From Steromphala cineraria (Eukaryota > Mollusca > Gastropoda > Trochida > Trochidae), in assembly GCA_916613615.1 (NCBI GenBank), contig OU744735.1, positions 45,598,468 through 45,662,467 on the forward strand: a stretch of 64,000 bases of DNA, in the 5' to 3' direction. Position 1 is the first letter of the stretch. Every line of letters begins with the position of its first letter. The position numbers and the translations under genes were made by a program. This document shows, piece after piece, positions 1 to 10,857 of this stretch. The notes under the pieces were generated by a model. That model had not been told where the DNA came from. It ran no database searches and saw nothing but the letters and a program-made list of their open reading frames with translations.

Positions 1-440
1 TCTTTAATATAGAGTTTCCGCAGCCTTGTCTATCCCTGTTCTTCCTAAATCAAGAGTTTTGGAAACTTAGGATTCCTTATCTTAATAAATCCAGAGCTCA
101 GGCAGCTTAGTCTATCCCTGTTTCTGTTTAATCTAGAGCTTTGGCAGCCTTGTCTATCCCTGTTCTTCCTAAATCAAGAGCTTAAGCAGCTTAGTCTATC
201 ACTGTTCTCTTAATTCTAGAGCTTTGGTCGCTTAGTCTATCCCTGTTCTTCCTAAATCAAGAGCTAAAGCAGCTTAGTCTATCACTGTTCTTCCTTATTC
301 TAGAGCTTTGGTCGCTTAGTCTATTCCTGCTCTTCCTCAATCCAGAGCGTTGGCAGCTAAGTCTATCCCTGTTCTTCATAAATCCAGAACTATGGCAACC
401 TTGTCTAATAATAAACTCTGGTCGGGCTACGTAGTCAATT
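1..440. repeat. 42-bp minisatellite, block 1 of 3
   Basis: About ten diverged copies of a 42-bp unit containing CTATCCCTGTTCTTCC, then TAAATCCAG or TAATCTAG, then AGCTTTGGCAGC. The same unit recurs at about 3165-3480 and 3765-4000 in the introns of the same + strand gene. Read on +, each unit looks like a 3' splice site: pyrimidine tract, branch-like CTAAT/CTAAAT, then AG. The block ends about 220 bp before the EGF exon. No coding sequence is seen in it. Confidence 0.85.
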
Positions 441-659
441 TGCCACAATCGTTCGGCGACAGACTATTATTTTGACAAACGTTATATAGCATTTACCGCT
501 GTTAGGCAGAAATATAATTCACTTCATGAAAAAATAAAAAGTCTAAATTGTTTATTTCAAAATGACACGCCGCTTATGGCTGAAATATTGATTATTATTG
601 CCAAGTGGCATCAAACAAACTCACTCACTATTTCCAATTGAACCAATAATCTTTCAAAG

Positions 660-761
660 CTTCCGCTTGTGTGGCCGACACCGAATGCGGACAACACGGA
701 GTATGCCAGAGCTCTGTTTGCAAATGCACTGACGGGTTTTCTGGTTCCCACTGTGAAATAA
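660..761 (+). CDS. EGF-like domain exon
   Basis: Acceptor CTTTCAAAG, donor ATAA|GTAAGT. The exon encodes a canonical EGF module with six cysteines: CVADTEC, then CQSSVCKC, then GFSGSHC. The phase-1 end fits the next exon. EGF modules usually mediate extracellular protein contacts; no calcium-binding consensus (D-x-D/N-E) precedes the first cysteine. Confidence 0.85.
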   Translation, partial: LPLVWPTPNADNTEYARALFANALTGFLVPTVK

Positions 762-3700
762 GTAAGTATTATGTATTCTTTGAGGTAATGGGGAAGAAAC
801 ACATTTTAATGCTTCTGTGTCACATGTCTATACTATCTTAAAACTGGGCTGAGATTAACAGGTTTAATATTGTACAAAGAAAAAGACAAAGATTAGAAGA
901 ACTTCAGGACATATCAGATTCATTCCATCCCATTTAAACTGATGGAAAAAGAGAAGTTTCCAAATTTCAAATGCGATCATGTCACCAACGGCATTTTTTT
1001 CTAATTTCATTTGGATACAACTTTACACTTCCTCATTCGCATTTGCAACAAACATATTCCCCCATTTAAAAAAATATATATCTGTCTGTGCATTATATAT
1101 TTACATGACAGTTAGACCCCGATTTCCTTAAACCAAGTTAATGGGGTGTTCAGTCAAGACACCAAAATATCAAAACACCATTGCGGCCGTTCTGATCTCT
1201 AACATTGAATTTCATACAATTTTAGTTTCAAGCTTTCTTTCTACATATGACAAACAATTTGATATAGTCTGAGAAAAATGTATTTTTCATGACTGTTTTC
1301 TCACCAAATGCTTATAGTCAATTTCATTTATAGGTTTACTTTCAGACTATTCAGTTCCTCGAGAGGACGCCTGTTCGAACATATTTCAGTGTCACATGGA
1401 GTTCGACCGTCTGACCACTCAAGATGCTGCTATGAAGATATCCGCTTGTGTGTACGTGAATATGTTTCTTCGAATTGTGTAGAAGATTTTAAAATGTTGA
1501 TCATCATGTATTATGCACTCCATTTCATGTGGGTTATAGAAGGACTTTACCACAAAATGACATAACAGTGCTCGGAATAGAAATTGATAAATCATAAAAT
1601 GTATTTAAAGTACATGAAATATTGAGAAACACTAGGTATAAACTTTCTCAAAATTCGTTACATAGAATTAAATTGCTCCCTTATTCAATTCAATCAAACA
1701 ATCTAATTTTATAAGTTCAAAAAACATATACGCTTTCAAAATTGTCGAATACTGTATAGCAATAAGTATAATAACTGATATTTACGTAATGTCAGAACCA
1801 GCTGAAGCAATAAGTATAATATTAACTGATATTAAATATGATGTCAGAACCGGTTGAAGCAATATGTATAATAATAACTGATATTTACTGTGATGTCAGA
1901 ACCGGCTGAAGCAATAAGTATAATATTAACTAATATTTACTGTGATGTCAGAACCAGCTGAAGCAATAAGTATAATATTAACTGATATTTACTGTGATTT
2001 TACAACCGGCTGAAGCAATATGTATACTATTAACTGCTATTTACTTTGATTTTACAACCGGCTGAAGCAATATGTATAATATTAACTGATATTTACTGTG
2101 ATGTCACAACCGTCTGAAGGTGGTGTTGTAAACTACAATGTACCAACTCGGGATAGTTCATTGAATGGAAAAGACATCTTAAGAATTCAAGGATAAATGA
2201 TTGTAAACGAGTGACTGGTCAACTTAATAAAATAATTTTGATATTTCACAATTTCAGAAAAAACATTCTTTGTGTGAAATGCCCCCTGTGAAATTCCGAA
2301 AACAATACATATCTATCCCTTCAAATTTTCGGAAATTATATGAATATTATTATAATTAATATATGAATATTATATTAAATTGAAACCAAATTTAAAGTCA
2401 ATGGAAGAAGACATTGACATCGACATTACGTTACCACATGTTCTATACACTTAAGAGCGAATTGTTCAGTTCAATATTATTTTTGTTACAGAGATTTTGA
2501 AGATTATTTGTCTTGCATGATGGGAACAGTACCACAGTGTGAATCAGCTATGAATCTGTATACATCACTACAGTCAACATACACTGCTTTATGTTCATCT
2601 GCACCAGGTTAGTATGTTGTATTGAATCTTTATACATCCCTACAGTGTTCATACAGACAGACAGACAGACATACAGATTTTATTCAGTTTAAGGCCATTG
2701 GCCAAAAATGCACAATTCAACATGACTGTTTATACACAGCAAGCATTAATGTTGCATTCGTTTGTAATAAGGAACGTATTTTTAAAAGATAGTTACTTAT
2801 GTTGCATAAAGAAGTTTTGTCATTTGATTGTATTAAGACTTTAAAAATGTTATAGTTTGATATTGAATCTATAGTGGATCAAGGTAGATTTTCCGTATTT
2901 CATCGCAGGAGGGGCATATAAGTAACACGTAAAGCTCATCTTTTCATCTTCGATGACATGAACGTCATTTTTCTGACATCTTTTGCACAGCTTTTCTTTT
3001 TTGGGATTTTGTTGCGTCGACCTAATTCTATTTCTATTTTTAGACATTGGCAGTAATTGATGTTTTTCTTGTATTGATTCAGGAACACCACATGATAGTG
3101 GAAATACCCCAATAGATATGTTTTATAAGAAAAAAAACACAATTCAACATTTTTGTGCTAATATTCAGTTCCTCCCTAAATCTAGAGCTTAAGCAAATAA
3201 GTCAGAGCTCAGGCAGCTTAGTCTATCCCTGTTCTTCCTTAATCTAGAGCTCAAGCAGCTTAGTCTATCCCTGTTCTTCCTAAATCCAGAGCTCAGGCAG
3301 CTTAGTCTATCCCTTTTCTTCCTAATTCTAGAGCTTTGGCAGCTTAGTCTATCCCTGTTCTTCCTAAATCCAGAGCTAAGACAGCTTAGTCTATCCCTGT
3401 TCTTCCTTAATCCAGAGCTCAGGCGGCTTAGTCTATCCCTTTTCTTCCTAAATCTAGAGCTTAAGCACCTTAGTCAATGTCAATGTTATATGTTCATCTA
3501 TATCAGGTATGTCAATGAACTACCCTGCCACTTAATAATAATTAAGGGTAATGTAGCACTTTATGTGTCCTTCCACGCGTATGCATGTAGGTGCAATGAA
3601 CTTGTCGTAATCAATTTGTCAGATACCAAATATTGAAGATATTGGTAGTTATTGATGTTTTTCTTGTATTTGTTTCAGGAACAACACCACATGGTAGTGG

Positions 3701-4172
3701 AAATACCCCAATAGGTATGTTTGATTTAAAAAAATATTCAACCTTTTAATGCTAATATTCTGTTCTTTCCTTAATCTAGAATTTTAGCAGCTTAAATTAG
3801 TCTATCCATGTTCTTCTTGAATTTAGAGCTTTGGCCGCATAGTCTATCGCTGTTCTTCCTAATTATACAAATCCAGAGTTTAGGCAGCTTAGTTTATCCC
3901 TGTTCTTCCTAAATCCAGAGCTATGGCAGCCATGTCTATTCCTGTTCTTCCTATATTCAAAGGTTCGGGAAGCTTAGACTATCCCTGTTTTTTTCCGCCT
4001 GCTCAGTGATGCACATTTGTTACTTTTTAATATTCTTTCAGACCCAACCGTTGACAGGAGTATTCTGGCTTCCTACATCCAGAGCGCCAAGCTGGAAGCC
4101 GTGGAGAATCTACATCAAGCCCAGGAAGCCGTGGATGCCATTGAAGATGCGCAGGAGTTGATGGAGTTGTGA
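660..4172 (+). CDS. Secreted EGF-domain protein, 3' part of a spliced gene (5' end outside the window)
   Basis: Five exons (660-761, 1346-1451, 2492-2607, 3679-3714, 4042-4172) join with matching phases 1, 2, 1, 1 and end at a TGA. The product carries one six-cysteine EGF domain, a region with four cysteines spread over about 70 residues that looks helical, a short Gly/Ser/Thr/Pro linker, and a C-terminal amphipathic helix rich in Glu, Ala and Leu. No membrane segment is seen after the EGF domain, so a secreted product is likely. I do not recognise the family. The first exon and any signal peptide lie to the left of the window. The exon chain is inferred from splice sites and frame; transcripts would confirm it. 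Confidence 0.75.
762..1345 (+). other. Intron, no other feature seen
   Basis: AT-rich intron between the EGF exon and the next coding exon. I see no repeat, RNA gene or conserved reading frame in it. Confidence 0.6.
1346..1451 (+). CDS. Exon encoding the first half of a four-cysteine helical domain
   Basis: Acceptor TACTTTCAG, donor TGTGT|GTACGT. It reads in frame from the EGF exon and encodes NYSVPREDACSNIFQC, then a helical-looking stretch ending ISAC. Three cysteines are present. The exon ends in phase 2, which fits the exon at 2492. Family not recognised. Confidence 0.7.
1758..2118. repeat. 52-bp minisatellite, about 7 copies
   Basis: Tandem units of GAAGCAATAAGTATAATATT, then AACTGATATTTACTGTGATG, then TCAGAACCGGCT, with point differences such as GATTTTACAACC in later copies. 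It lies inside the intron between exons 1346-1451 and 2492-2607. No function is evident. Confidence 0.85.
2492..2607 (+). CDS. Exon encoding the second half of the four-cysteine domain
   Basis: Acceptor TTTTGTTACAG, donor CCAG|GTTAGT. It encodes DFEDYLSCMMGTVPQC, then a helix, then ALCSSAP, supplying the remaining cysteines of the domain begun in the previous exon. It starts by completing a Val codon and ends in phase 1, which suits both the micro-exon at 3679 and the damaged copy at 3083. Confidence 0.75.
2640..2722. repeat. (CAGA)n microsatellite and a possible retroelement tail
   Basis: CAGACAGACAGACATACAG is followed by TTTTATTCAGTTTAAGGCCA and TTGGCC. The TTTATTCAGT-TTAAGGCCAT core reappears as the heart of the large minisatellite at 10.9-12.7 kb, so both may come from the end of one dispersed element. 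Confidence 0.5.
3083..3115 (+). pseudogene. Decayed duplicate of the micro-exon at 3679
   Basis: The segment from about 30 bp upstream of the exon into the following minisatellite is duplicated with an offset of 596 bp. This copy keeps the acceptor (TGATTCAG) and an open frame reading TPHDSGNTP. Where the downstream copy has the donor ATAG|GTATGT, this one has ATAG|ATATGT, so GT has become AT. It also lacks one ACA codon. Without a donor it should be skipped or cause read-through; I call it a dead exon. Confidence 0.7.
3165..3480. repeat. 42-bp minisatellite, block 2 of 3
   Basis: About seven copies of the same 42-bp unit as at 1-440, following the decayed micro-exon as block 3 follows the intact one. 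The exon copy and its block appear to have been duplicated together. Confidence 0.85.
3679..3714 (+). CDS. 12-residue micro-exon (Gly/Ser/Thr/Pro linker)
   Basis: Acceptor TTTGTTTCAG, donor ATAG|GTATGT. The 36-nt exon adds TTPHGSGNTPI between the four-cysteine domain and the C-terminal helix, phase 1 on both sides. It is the intact member of a 596-bp duplication. Confidence 0.7.
   Translation, partial: EQHHMVVEIPQ
3765..4000. repeat. 42-bp minisatellite, block 3 of 3
   Basis: About five diverged copies of the unit seen at 1-440 and 3165-3480, in the last intron of the gene, just before the terminal exon. Confidence 0.8.
4042..4172 (+). CDS. Terminal exon with amphipathic coiled-coil tail and stop
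   Basis: Acceptor ATTCTTTCAG. It encodes DPTVDRSILASYIQSAKLEA, then a Glu/Ala/Leu-rich helix ending ELMEL and TGA. The heptad-like spacing of Leu, Ala and Val suggests a short coiled coil that could oligomerise the protein. Confidence 0.75.
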
Positions 4173-4180
4173 ACTCTTTA

Positions 4181-4186
4181 AATAAA
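4181..4186 (+). terminator. Polyadenylation signal AATAAA
   Basis: AATAAA lies 8 nt after the TGA of the EGF-domain gene and is followed by a T/G-rich stretch (TTGTTGTGTTTGG), as expected for a cleavage site. Confidence 0.6.
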
Positions 4187-6565
4187 TCATGTGACAAAAT
4201 CTTGTTGTGTTTGGCATGGTTCATTGGTATCAAATATGTGAACATAAGATTTGAGATGTCATGTTTTCACTGAAGATTGATGTACTACGTGTATGTCAAC
4301 ATATCATGCCAAGGTGATTACACCTAAAATCAGATTGATAACAAGCATGTTAAAATGATTGGACGACAAGTTTGTAAGTAGCAAAATGTATCTTGTTGAA
4401 GTCTGAAATGATTTAGCATGTACGGCATAAACTGCATCTATTTTAACAAACCATCAATTCATCAATTTATTACATCACATGTTTTGCACCTTCTGAAAGG
4501 AATGATTGTAGCAAGAATATTGTAGTATGCATTATATATTGACTGACAATATAAAAGCGTTAATTCGTGTATTCAGCTGCGTTCACTTACCTGCGTATTC
4601 TAGTGCAAGTCATATTTGTTCATATGCTCTAAAAAAGGTTATGGAGATGATTTTTTTCTTACAACGTTTATGTGGAATTTTTTATATCGAAAGTAAAGAA
4701 AACCTCATTTTTACAAATAAGACCCCATCTATCTATTTAACCGATTTAACCGAGACGATTCCGATATATGGTTTATTTTACACATGAACAGTCCGTGATC
4801 CTTTGTAAGTGCTCCTGGAGTTATTTAATGGACATCAAAATGAATTCCATGATAAATGCACTAAGATACACAAGCAAGTGAACAAACAGCTGTAATGTCG
4901 TGAACTATAAAATCTTAAATTTAATCATGGCTTGTTGAGGGGAAATTTGGAATCAAATCCATTGTGACAGTTTGATATAAATTTGTTTGTAGCTATAAAT
5001 GATCATATTCCAAACATACATGTAAATTGTAAGTTTAAATCCGCATAACTGAATAACAGTCTTAACTACTTATATTCGTTCAAAACAAGTATTTGCTATA
5101 TATTTTGCGTTAAGGAAAGTGATTAAAACCTATATAAGCAGAATAGTATTTTGACATGATTCAAAACGAGACAAATTTTAATCAAAACAGGATATGTCCT
5201 TTGAAAGATCACGGGCGAGGTAGTTGAATGAAACACAACTAGATCGCTTAACCTACATTATATACTGGGCTTAAGTTGAGCTTGCGCAGTTGGGGCAGGT
5301 CAGATTGCAGCTTCCATGCTGTTGGGGAAAACAACTTAAACAGAGAAGCTCGCTCGTCTAGGATATGTTGCATATCTAAATTGCCTGAAAATTTCACTTC
5401 AAGAGTTCACTTGACTTGAAATTGTTATTCACGACAGTCCTTCAATTTAAAACGGGCTTTGCAACTCGTATAATTAAGTGTTTCTTCATGGCTCTCCACG
5501 ATTCTGTAGCCTTATCTAAACTACTCTTGTCAGTCAAATATTTGATTCTTCATGTCACAAACCTCTCAACGTACGCAGTGGCGAAGGTTGCAGGAACTGA
5601 TTTCCGTTTCTCACACAGTTTTCATTTCCGTTTCTCACACAGTTTTCATTTCCGTTTCTCACACAGTTTTCATTTACGTTTCTCACACAGTTTTCATTTA
5701 CGTTTTCACACAGTTTTGATGCTAAAGCTTCATGTCGTCATATCAAAAAACATGATGTTATCGTTGTCAGATTTCGAATAATGGTTCTTTGATAGCATTA
5801 TAATTAATATTTGTTAACTTTCTGTTCTTTAACATTTTAAAAACATTTATAAACTATATCAGATTGTTTACAAATGCAATTCATAAAAAAATAGTTAAGT
5901 AAGATATCGTCATGCAATACAGCTGATAACTATTTGACTCAGCGTTTCAAGCCCTACTATACGGCAACCGCAAAACCAAATTAAAGCAGATATAAAATAT
6001 TTTAAGATACAAATATATAGAATTTAAATGAAAGTAAAAGGATTATATTCACATCAAAATGCATGGACTTCCCCAAATGTATCTTACTACTCCACAATTG
6101 AGAGCTGCACTTTTCAAGCGATTATCAAGACTAACATTTAGTCTCAGAAGGTTTTTTTAATATTGACAATAGTTTTAAACGAGTCATGTGTTACATTATG
6201 GAGCCCCGAGGATGCTTTAACTTCAGAACTAAAGCTGAATGATCTAGACTTGCTATTCTTTAGTAGACTTGGTTGGTCGTTAATTGCTTTAGGGTCTAGC
6301 AATTGTCGTGTCGCATTCAAGGACACCGAACACTCTACATGTCAGCCTGAACCGATGGAAACCTCCTTAAAGTACACTTGCACTATAAGTTTAGAACTAG
6401 GTTAGGAGTGTGCACCTCTCGACGATAGCAGAACACGATAGGCTGGCAGATCGACCCGGGCGACATATATTACCCCAAACAGACGCGGCTCTCATTGCTT
6501 GTGCAGCTTGCAGACCGAGTCGCAGTGATGGGATAGAGTTGATATTCTGTGAACATTCGTCCACG
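4187..6565. other. Intergenic AT-rich DNA
   Basis: No convincing gene. A short direct repeat (TTCCGTTTCTCACACAG plus TTTTCAT, about 24 bp, five copies) lies at about 5600-5715. Several short open frames occur, but none shows a domain, good splice context or codon bias. Confidence 0.6.
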
Positions 6566-7250
6566 GTGAGTATACATTATTCGTTTATATAAATGAAGAT
6601 TTAAGTCCACAACAGCCAATTTGTTTTTACTTTTTAGACGCTTTGTTAAATGTGCAATTTAGGTTCTTTAACTATCGTTGCAGTGTTTATATATGCGATA
6701 CTAGTTTCGCTATGTGATAGCACTTGGTATGTTTTGCCACGTTGAATATATACCTACTTCGCTTGTTATATTGCTGTAAAACGGTGATATAACAATTTCA
6801 ATAATAGGCATTGCTGTTTATTGTTGATATAGCATTCTAACATGACACGAAAACTAGTTTGAAAATACTGCTTTCTGATTGGTTCCTCGTAAACGTTTTA
6901 GAGTAATCAATTCGCCGATAATAACCTCTAAATTTACGACAGATTCCGTTCCTCCTCGCACGTATAACAAAATCAACTTGGCGAACTCTCTGTTTACAAG
7001 ACACTTGCAGACGATGGCAAAATGAATTTCAATATCGGACGATTACCGACATTCATGAAATCTATAACTTTGACGAATCAACAAATTTAATGTAACTTGC
7101 TTTCTGTTTCTATGAAGAACAATTTTGGGAAATGTAACATCAGAGATCAAATATCAACAAACGTACGCTTCGCATGCTGCAAGCGATTTGACAAATTAAC
7201 AGAAGTGACTTTGCAAAATGAGCAAAATCATGAAACTGCTGCCATTACCC

Positions 7251-7443
7251 CATCTTCCTACGCAGAGCCTAAAAGGCCAGTTTCCAAACTGTCTTTTTAT
7301 GCCTTGCTGCAGAGAATTTACTTTTCTGTGCTGCTATAGTGCCCCTACAGAGTAGAGAGCAAGCACAGAAAACTCAAGGCTATGCAGCAAGGCATAAAAT
7401 GACAGTTTGGAAACTGGCCTTTTAGGCTCTGCGTAGGAAGATG
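7251..7443. mobile_element. 193-bp hairpin MITE with near-perfect 9-bp target duplication
   Basis: The ends CATCTTCCTACGCAGAGCC and GGCTCTGCGTAGGAAGATG are exact inverted repeats. The inverted homology continues inward (AAAAGGCCAGTTTCCAAACT against AGTTTGGAAACTGGCCTTTT) for about 60 bp. Flanks CCATTACCC (7242-7250) and CCATTACTC (7444-7452) look like a target-site duplication with one mismatch, compatible with an 8-9-bp duplicating transposase such as hAT. No internal gene. Confidence 0.8.
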
Positions 7444-7613
7444 CCATTACTCCTACTACCTCTTATTCACAAGTGACCACATTTCCTGACACAGTGTCCT
7501 GAAACATGACACAAAATAAAGCTTATCTTGACTGGCTTAAAATTTCAAACAGTTCATTTGTAGTTAACAACAACTTTTAGAGTAACGTCCCTTGATAGGT
7601 TGGTTCCTTGTCT

Positions 7614-7694
7614 TATTAAAATATGATCTATTTGCTTCACTACGCTACGCAAATCTGCGTATTGCAGTGAAGCAATTAAGATATCATTTTAATG
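7614..7694. mobile_element. Short hairpin element
   Basis: The arms ATTAAAATATGATCTATTTG and TGCTTCACTACGC pair, with a few mismatches, with GCGTATTGCAGTGAAGCAA and TTAAGATATCATTTTAAT. Probably a small MITE or foldback remnant. Confidence 0.5.
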
Positions 7695-8554
7695 AGATTG
7701 GGGTGATAGGTCGACCCATGGTGTTCACGTCAAACATCGTAACTCTGACGACATTAGAAATATGTCCTCTGCTCAGTAAAACGTACTTAAATACGTTTTG
7801 GTTTTCGCTTTGAAATTAAATGTAGGGGTAAAGATTGCACAACATACAAACCAAAACAAAAAAAAAAACCCAAAAAACCCGGATTTCTCTTAATATTGTA
7901 GTAAGCATTGTCATATCATGTTTATGTTTATATAATTCAATGCTGAATCTGGTAGATATTGACTGTTTACTAGGCATTGCTGTTAAACGTTGTAGCTGCA
8001 TGTATTATTTTAGGCACTGCATGGTGTATGTTGATATCGTAGGCCCTACTATTATCATGTTGATATCGTATTTATCATTGTAGGTGTTGCTGTATCATTT
8101 TCATATCGTATTCATTATCAATTAACAATAGCTCGACTACCGTTTGTTGGACCTCGATGTGGGTGGAGATTTTTGAATCTGCTGGTAGGGTCATTGCTTC
8201 TGGCGTTGCCTTAATCTCAAAGGCGACTCCATGGGATTACTAGCCCATAATGTGTAGTTTTGCAGACACTGTGATAAGAAACATAACAATGCCACTTAAA
8301 CATTTTTACTGTAAATATATAATTCTCTTGACTATTTATCATTAACGTTACGAAACGAGCAATGGTACAATGATGTTATCTAAAGTACCGTAGTGCCCAT
8401 CAACAGATCTCTCCTTACATATGTTTACCTCATGCTTCATCATATAACTTATATTTTTGTTGTTGGTTGCAGACCACCATTGTTGAAGAAAACTGTCCTT
8501 GTATAGGAATCCTTGACAAGAATTCAAAGAAGTCCTGATTCAAGAAAATCACGA

Positions 8555-10090
8555 ATGAATACAATGATGAGTCTGTCGAGCTTCACCTACGAGCTAGATG
8601 TCTTCTCTGTACTATTGGCTCTCGTCTTCATGCTTGTTGTGTTGTACGTCTGCACCAGACCTCCAGCAGGGTTACCTCCCTTTCCTGCCACGCCCATCCC
8701 CGTCCTTGGGAATCTCCTGTCACTTGAGAAGGATCCCAGAGCACTATTTCGTGGATGGAGGCAGAAACATGGCGACATTTTCAGTGTTTACTTTGGACCA
8801 AGACTTACTGTGGTACTTAATGGTATCGACGTCATGAAAGAGGCGATGGTGAAGAATGGAGACGTGTTTTCAGATAGACCAAAACTTCCATTGTTCTCGT
8901 TGATACTTCACGACAAAGGAATCATAGCTTCATCGGGAGAGAGCTGGAAATCACAGCGAAAGTTTACTTTGAGCTCCCTGAGAGAGTTTGGATTTGGAAG
9001 AAAGAGCATGGAAAATGGGGTTCTTGAAGAAGTAAAACATGTCCTGGAGTTCTTCGCCAACAGAAAGGGGGAGAAACACGAGTTTTCTGATATATACAAT
9101 ATCTCAACATCAAACGTAATCTGTGTAACACTTTTTGGTCACAGATTCAGTTATGATGATGCAAATTTCTTGGCATGCTGCAAAGCATTGAATACTGTAG
9201 TAGCAAACGTTTCAAATGTGAGCTTATTCAACTTTTTCCCATTTCTTATGAAAATACCAGGAGCTTTGAAAAATTGCAACGTTGCCGTGGAAAATGTTGC
9301 TTACTTTGAACAACACCTTATTGATGTAGAGATTAAACAGCATTTGAAAGAATTCGAGGGAACAACTCCTGATTTTGTGGCTGCTTACATCAAAGAAATA
9401 AAGGAGAGAGAACGTGCAGGACTGGACGTGGTCGAGTTAAAAGATAATTTCTCCCAAATAATAACGGAATTGTTTATGGCAGGAACAGAAACTACTGCTA
9501 CAACTCTGAAATGGATGATCCTTTTCTTGATTCGTAACCCAGGAGTTCAAGAGAAATGTTTCCGGGAGATAAAGGACAACATCGGTTTTGAACGCTTTCC
9601 AACATTGAAAGACAAACCTCTTCTTCCTTATTTGGAAGCCATGATTGCCGAAACCCAGCGAAGATCAAACATTGTTCCATTCAGCATCATGCATGCAACT
9701 GCAAAGGAAACAACCTTTCGGGGATTCACCATTCCAAAGGAAACTATGGTGATGATGAACATGGAATCTGTTTTGATGGATCCAAAGGAATGGCCTGAAC
9801 CTGAGGAGTTCCGACCGGAGAGATTTCTCGACCAAACTGGAGCCTTCATCAAGCGTGGATCTCTGATTCCCTTCTCCCTTGGTCGACGTGTGTGCCTAGG
9901 CGAGGCCTTGGCCAAGATTGAACTCTTCCTCTTCTCTGCTGCGCTGATTCAGAGCTTCAAGTTCGTGTCTCCTGACGACGAACCAGCTCCCTCCCTTGAT
10001 CCCGTGGTCTCTGTCACGTCAGCGCCTCGACCATACAAGATCAAGGCTCTTCGCAGGAATGATACGTTTCCTGAAATTTATGTTGAGTGA
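8555..10090 (+). CDS. Cytochrome P450 monooxygenase, CYP2-clan type, single coding exon
   Basis: A complete 511-residue microsomal P450, the usual length for the family. It is expected to insert one oxygen atom from O2 into a lipophilic substrate using electrons from NADPH-P450 reductase at the ER. The N-terminus has a membrane anchor (about residues 16-33) and a proline-rich hinge (PPAGLPPFPATPIP). Helix C has WKSQR (W131, R135). The I-helix oxygen-activation motif is AGTETT (309-314). ExxR is ETQR (366-369), PERF is FRPERF (419-424), and the heme-binding loop is FSLGRRVCLG (440-449) with C447 as thiolate ligand. All catalytic hallmarks are intact. The open frame continues upstream to a non-ATG codon at 8513; the ATG at 8555 is the first Met, with two more at 8564 and 8567. 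The lack of introns in the coding region suggests intron loss or a retrocopy. Substrate cannot be read from sequence. Confidence 0.95.
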   Translation: MNTMMSLSSFTYELDVFSVLLALVFMLVVLYVCTRPPAGLPPFPATPIPVLGNLLSLEKDPRALFRGWRQKHGDIFSVYFGPRLTVVLNGIDVMKEAMVKNGDVFSDRPKLPLFSLILHDKGIIASSGESWKSQRKFTLSSLREFGFGRKSMENGVLEEVKHVLEFFANRKGEKHEFSDIYNISTSNVICVTLFGHRFSYDDANFLACCKALNTVVANVSNVSLFNFFPFLMKIPGALKNCNVAVENVAYFEQHLIDVEIKQHLKEFEGTTPDFVAAYIKEIKERERAGLDVVELKDNFSQIITELFMAGTETTATTLKWMILFLIRNPGVQEKCFREIKDNIGFERFPTLKDKPLLPYLEAMIAETQRRSNIVPFSIMHATAKETTFRGFTIPKETMVMMNMESVLMDPKEWPEPEEFRPERFLDQTGAFIKRGSLIPFSLGRRVCLGEALAKIELFLFSAALIQSFKFVSPDDEPAPSLDPVVSVTSAPRPYKIKALRRNDTFPEIYVE

Positions 10091-10509
10091 GGATGTTACG
10101 AACAATCTTGGGTATATGATAATCTGCAAAATGTTCCTTATCGTGATGCCCAATCTATATACATTTGGATCAACAGGTTTTATATTTGGTCATAATTATG
10201 ATATAAGATTAGCCGGTAAGGCGGGTCGTCCTGCTTAACTCTGAAATTAGCCGCTCAGCCAATCGCTGGGAGTAAAACAACTCGGCAGCATATCTTTAAG
10301 TTGGATGATGTACGGAGCTCTGTCATTCGGGGAGGAGCAGAGCGACCATTTCGATGAATAATCCGATTGCTTGGATGAATTAATAGATTATATTTTCTTA
10401 TTTATGAATAGTTTAGCGTAGTTGCTAGTTGTCAATGACAAATGATGATTGCACAGATACCAACGTTGCGAATGATAATCACAAAGCATGATAAATGTCA
10501 ATATTTACG

Positions 10510-10515
10510 AATAAA
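10510..10515 (+). terminator. Candidate polyadenylation signal of the P450 gene
   Basis: AATAAA about 420 nt after the P450 stop codon; another AATAAA lies near 10597. The region between holds no reading frame and is read as 3' UTR. Confidence 0.4.
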
Positions 10516-10857
10516 CGCATGCAAGGGGAGATAACTCCTTTATTTCAAACTCGTTTGTACTAATTGCTTTCATTTCCATTCAAATACTTAAAAAACAAAA
10601 ATAAAATCAACCCAATTAAATTTTTTTTTTTCATAAGTATCAATTTTATTTATTTATTTTTCAAAATGCACACTGTTATTGAGAACAGGCCATAAGCTAC
10701 TATATGCTTCTCCGTTCACACCTTGAATGAGCGACGTTGTGACGTCGTATATGATTGATCAAAACGCGAATTCCTGATTTGAACACGAAGTTCAATTCCT
10801 AGTTTGTGAATAATAAGTAAATTCAACTACCTTAACTAACAAATATCTGCTGAAACG

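Larger units (their letters stand above)
6566..8472 (+). other. Possible intron in the 5' leader of the P450 gene
   Basis: A strong donor (CCACG|GTGAGTAT) at 6566 and a strong acceptor (TTGTTGTTGGTTGCAG) ending at 8472 would join a GC-richer stretch upstream (about 6400-6565) to the P450 start region 83 nt before its first ATG. This would make the gene spliced only in its leader. It is inferred from splice consensus alone. Confidence 0.3.

Noticed and set aside
5416..5781. 121-residue frame with HFRFSHSF repeats
   Set aside because: It reflects a five-copy 24-bp direct repeat; no domain, poor start context, no splice support.
6144..6592. Overlapping short frames near 6.1-6.6 kb as genes
   Set aside because: No recognisable domain on either strand. 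I kept only the donor at 6566 as a possible leader exon end.
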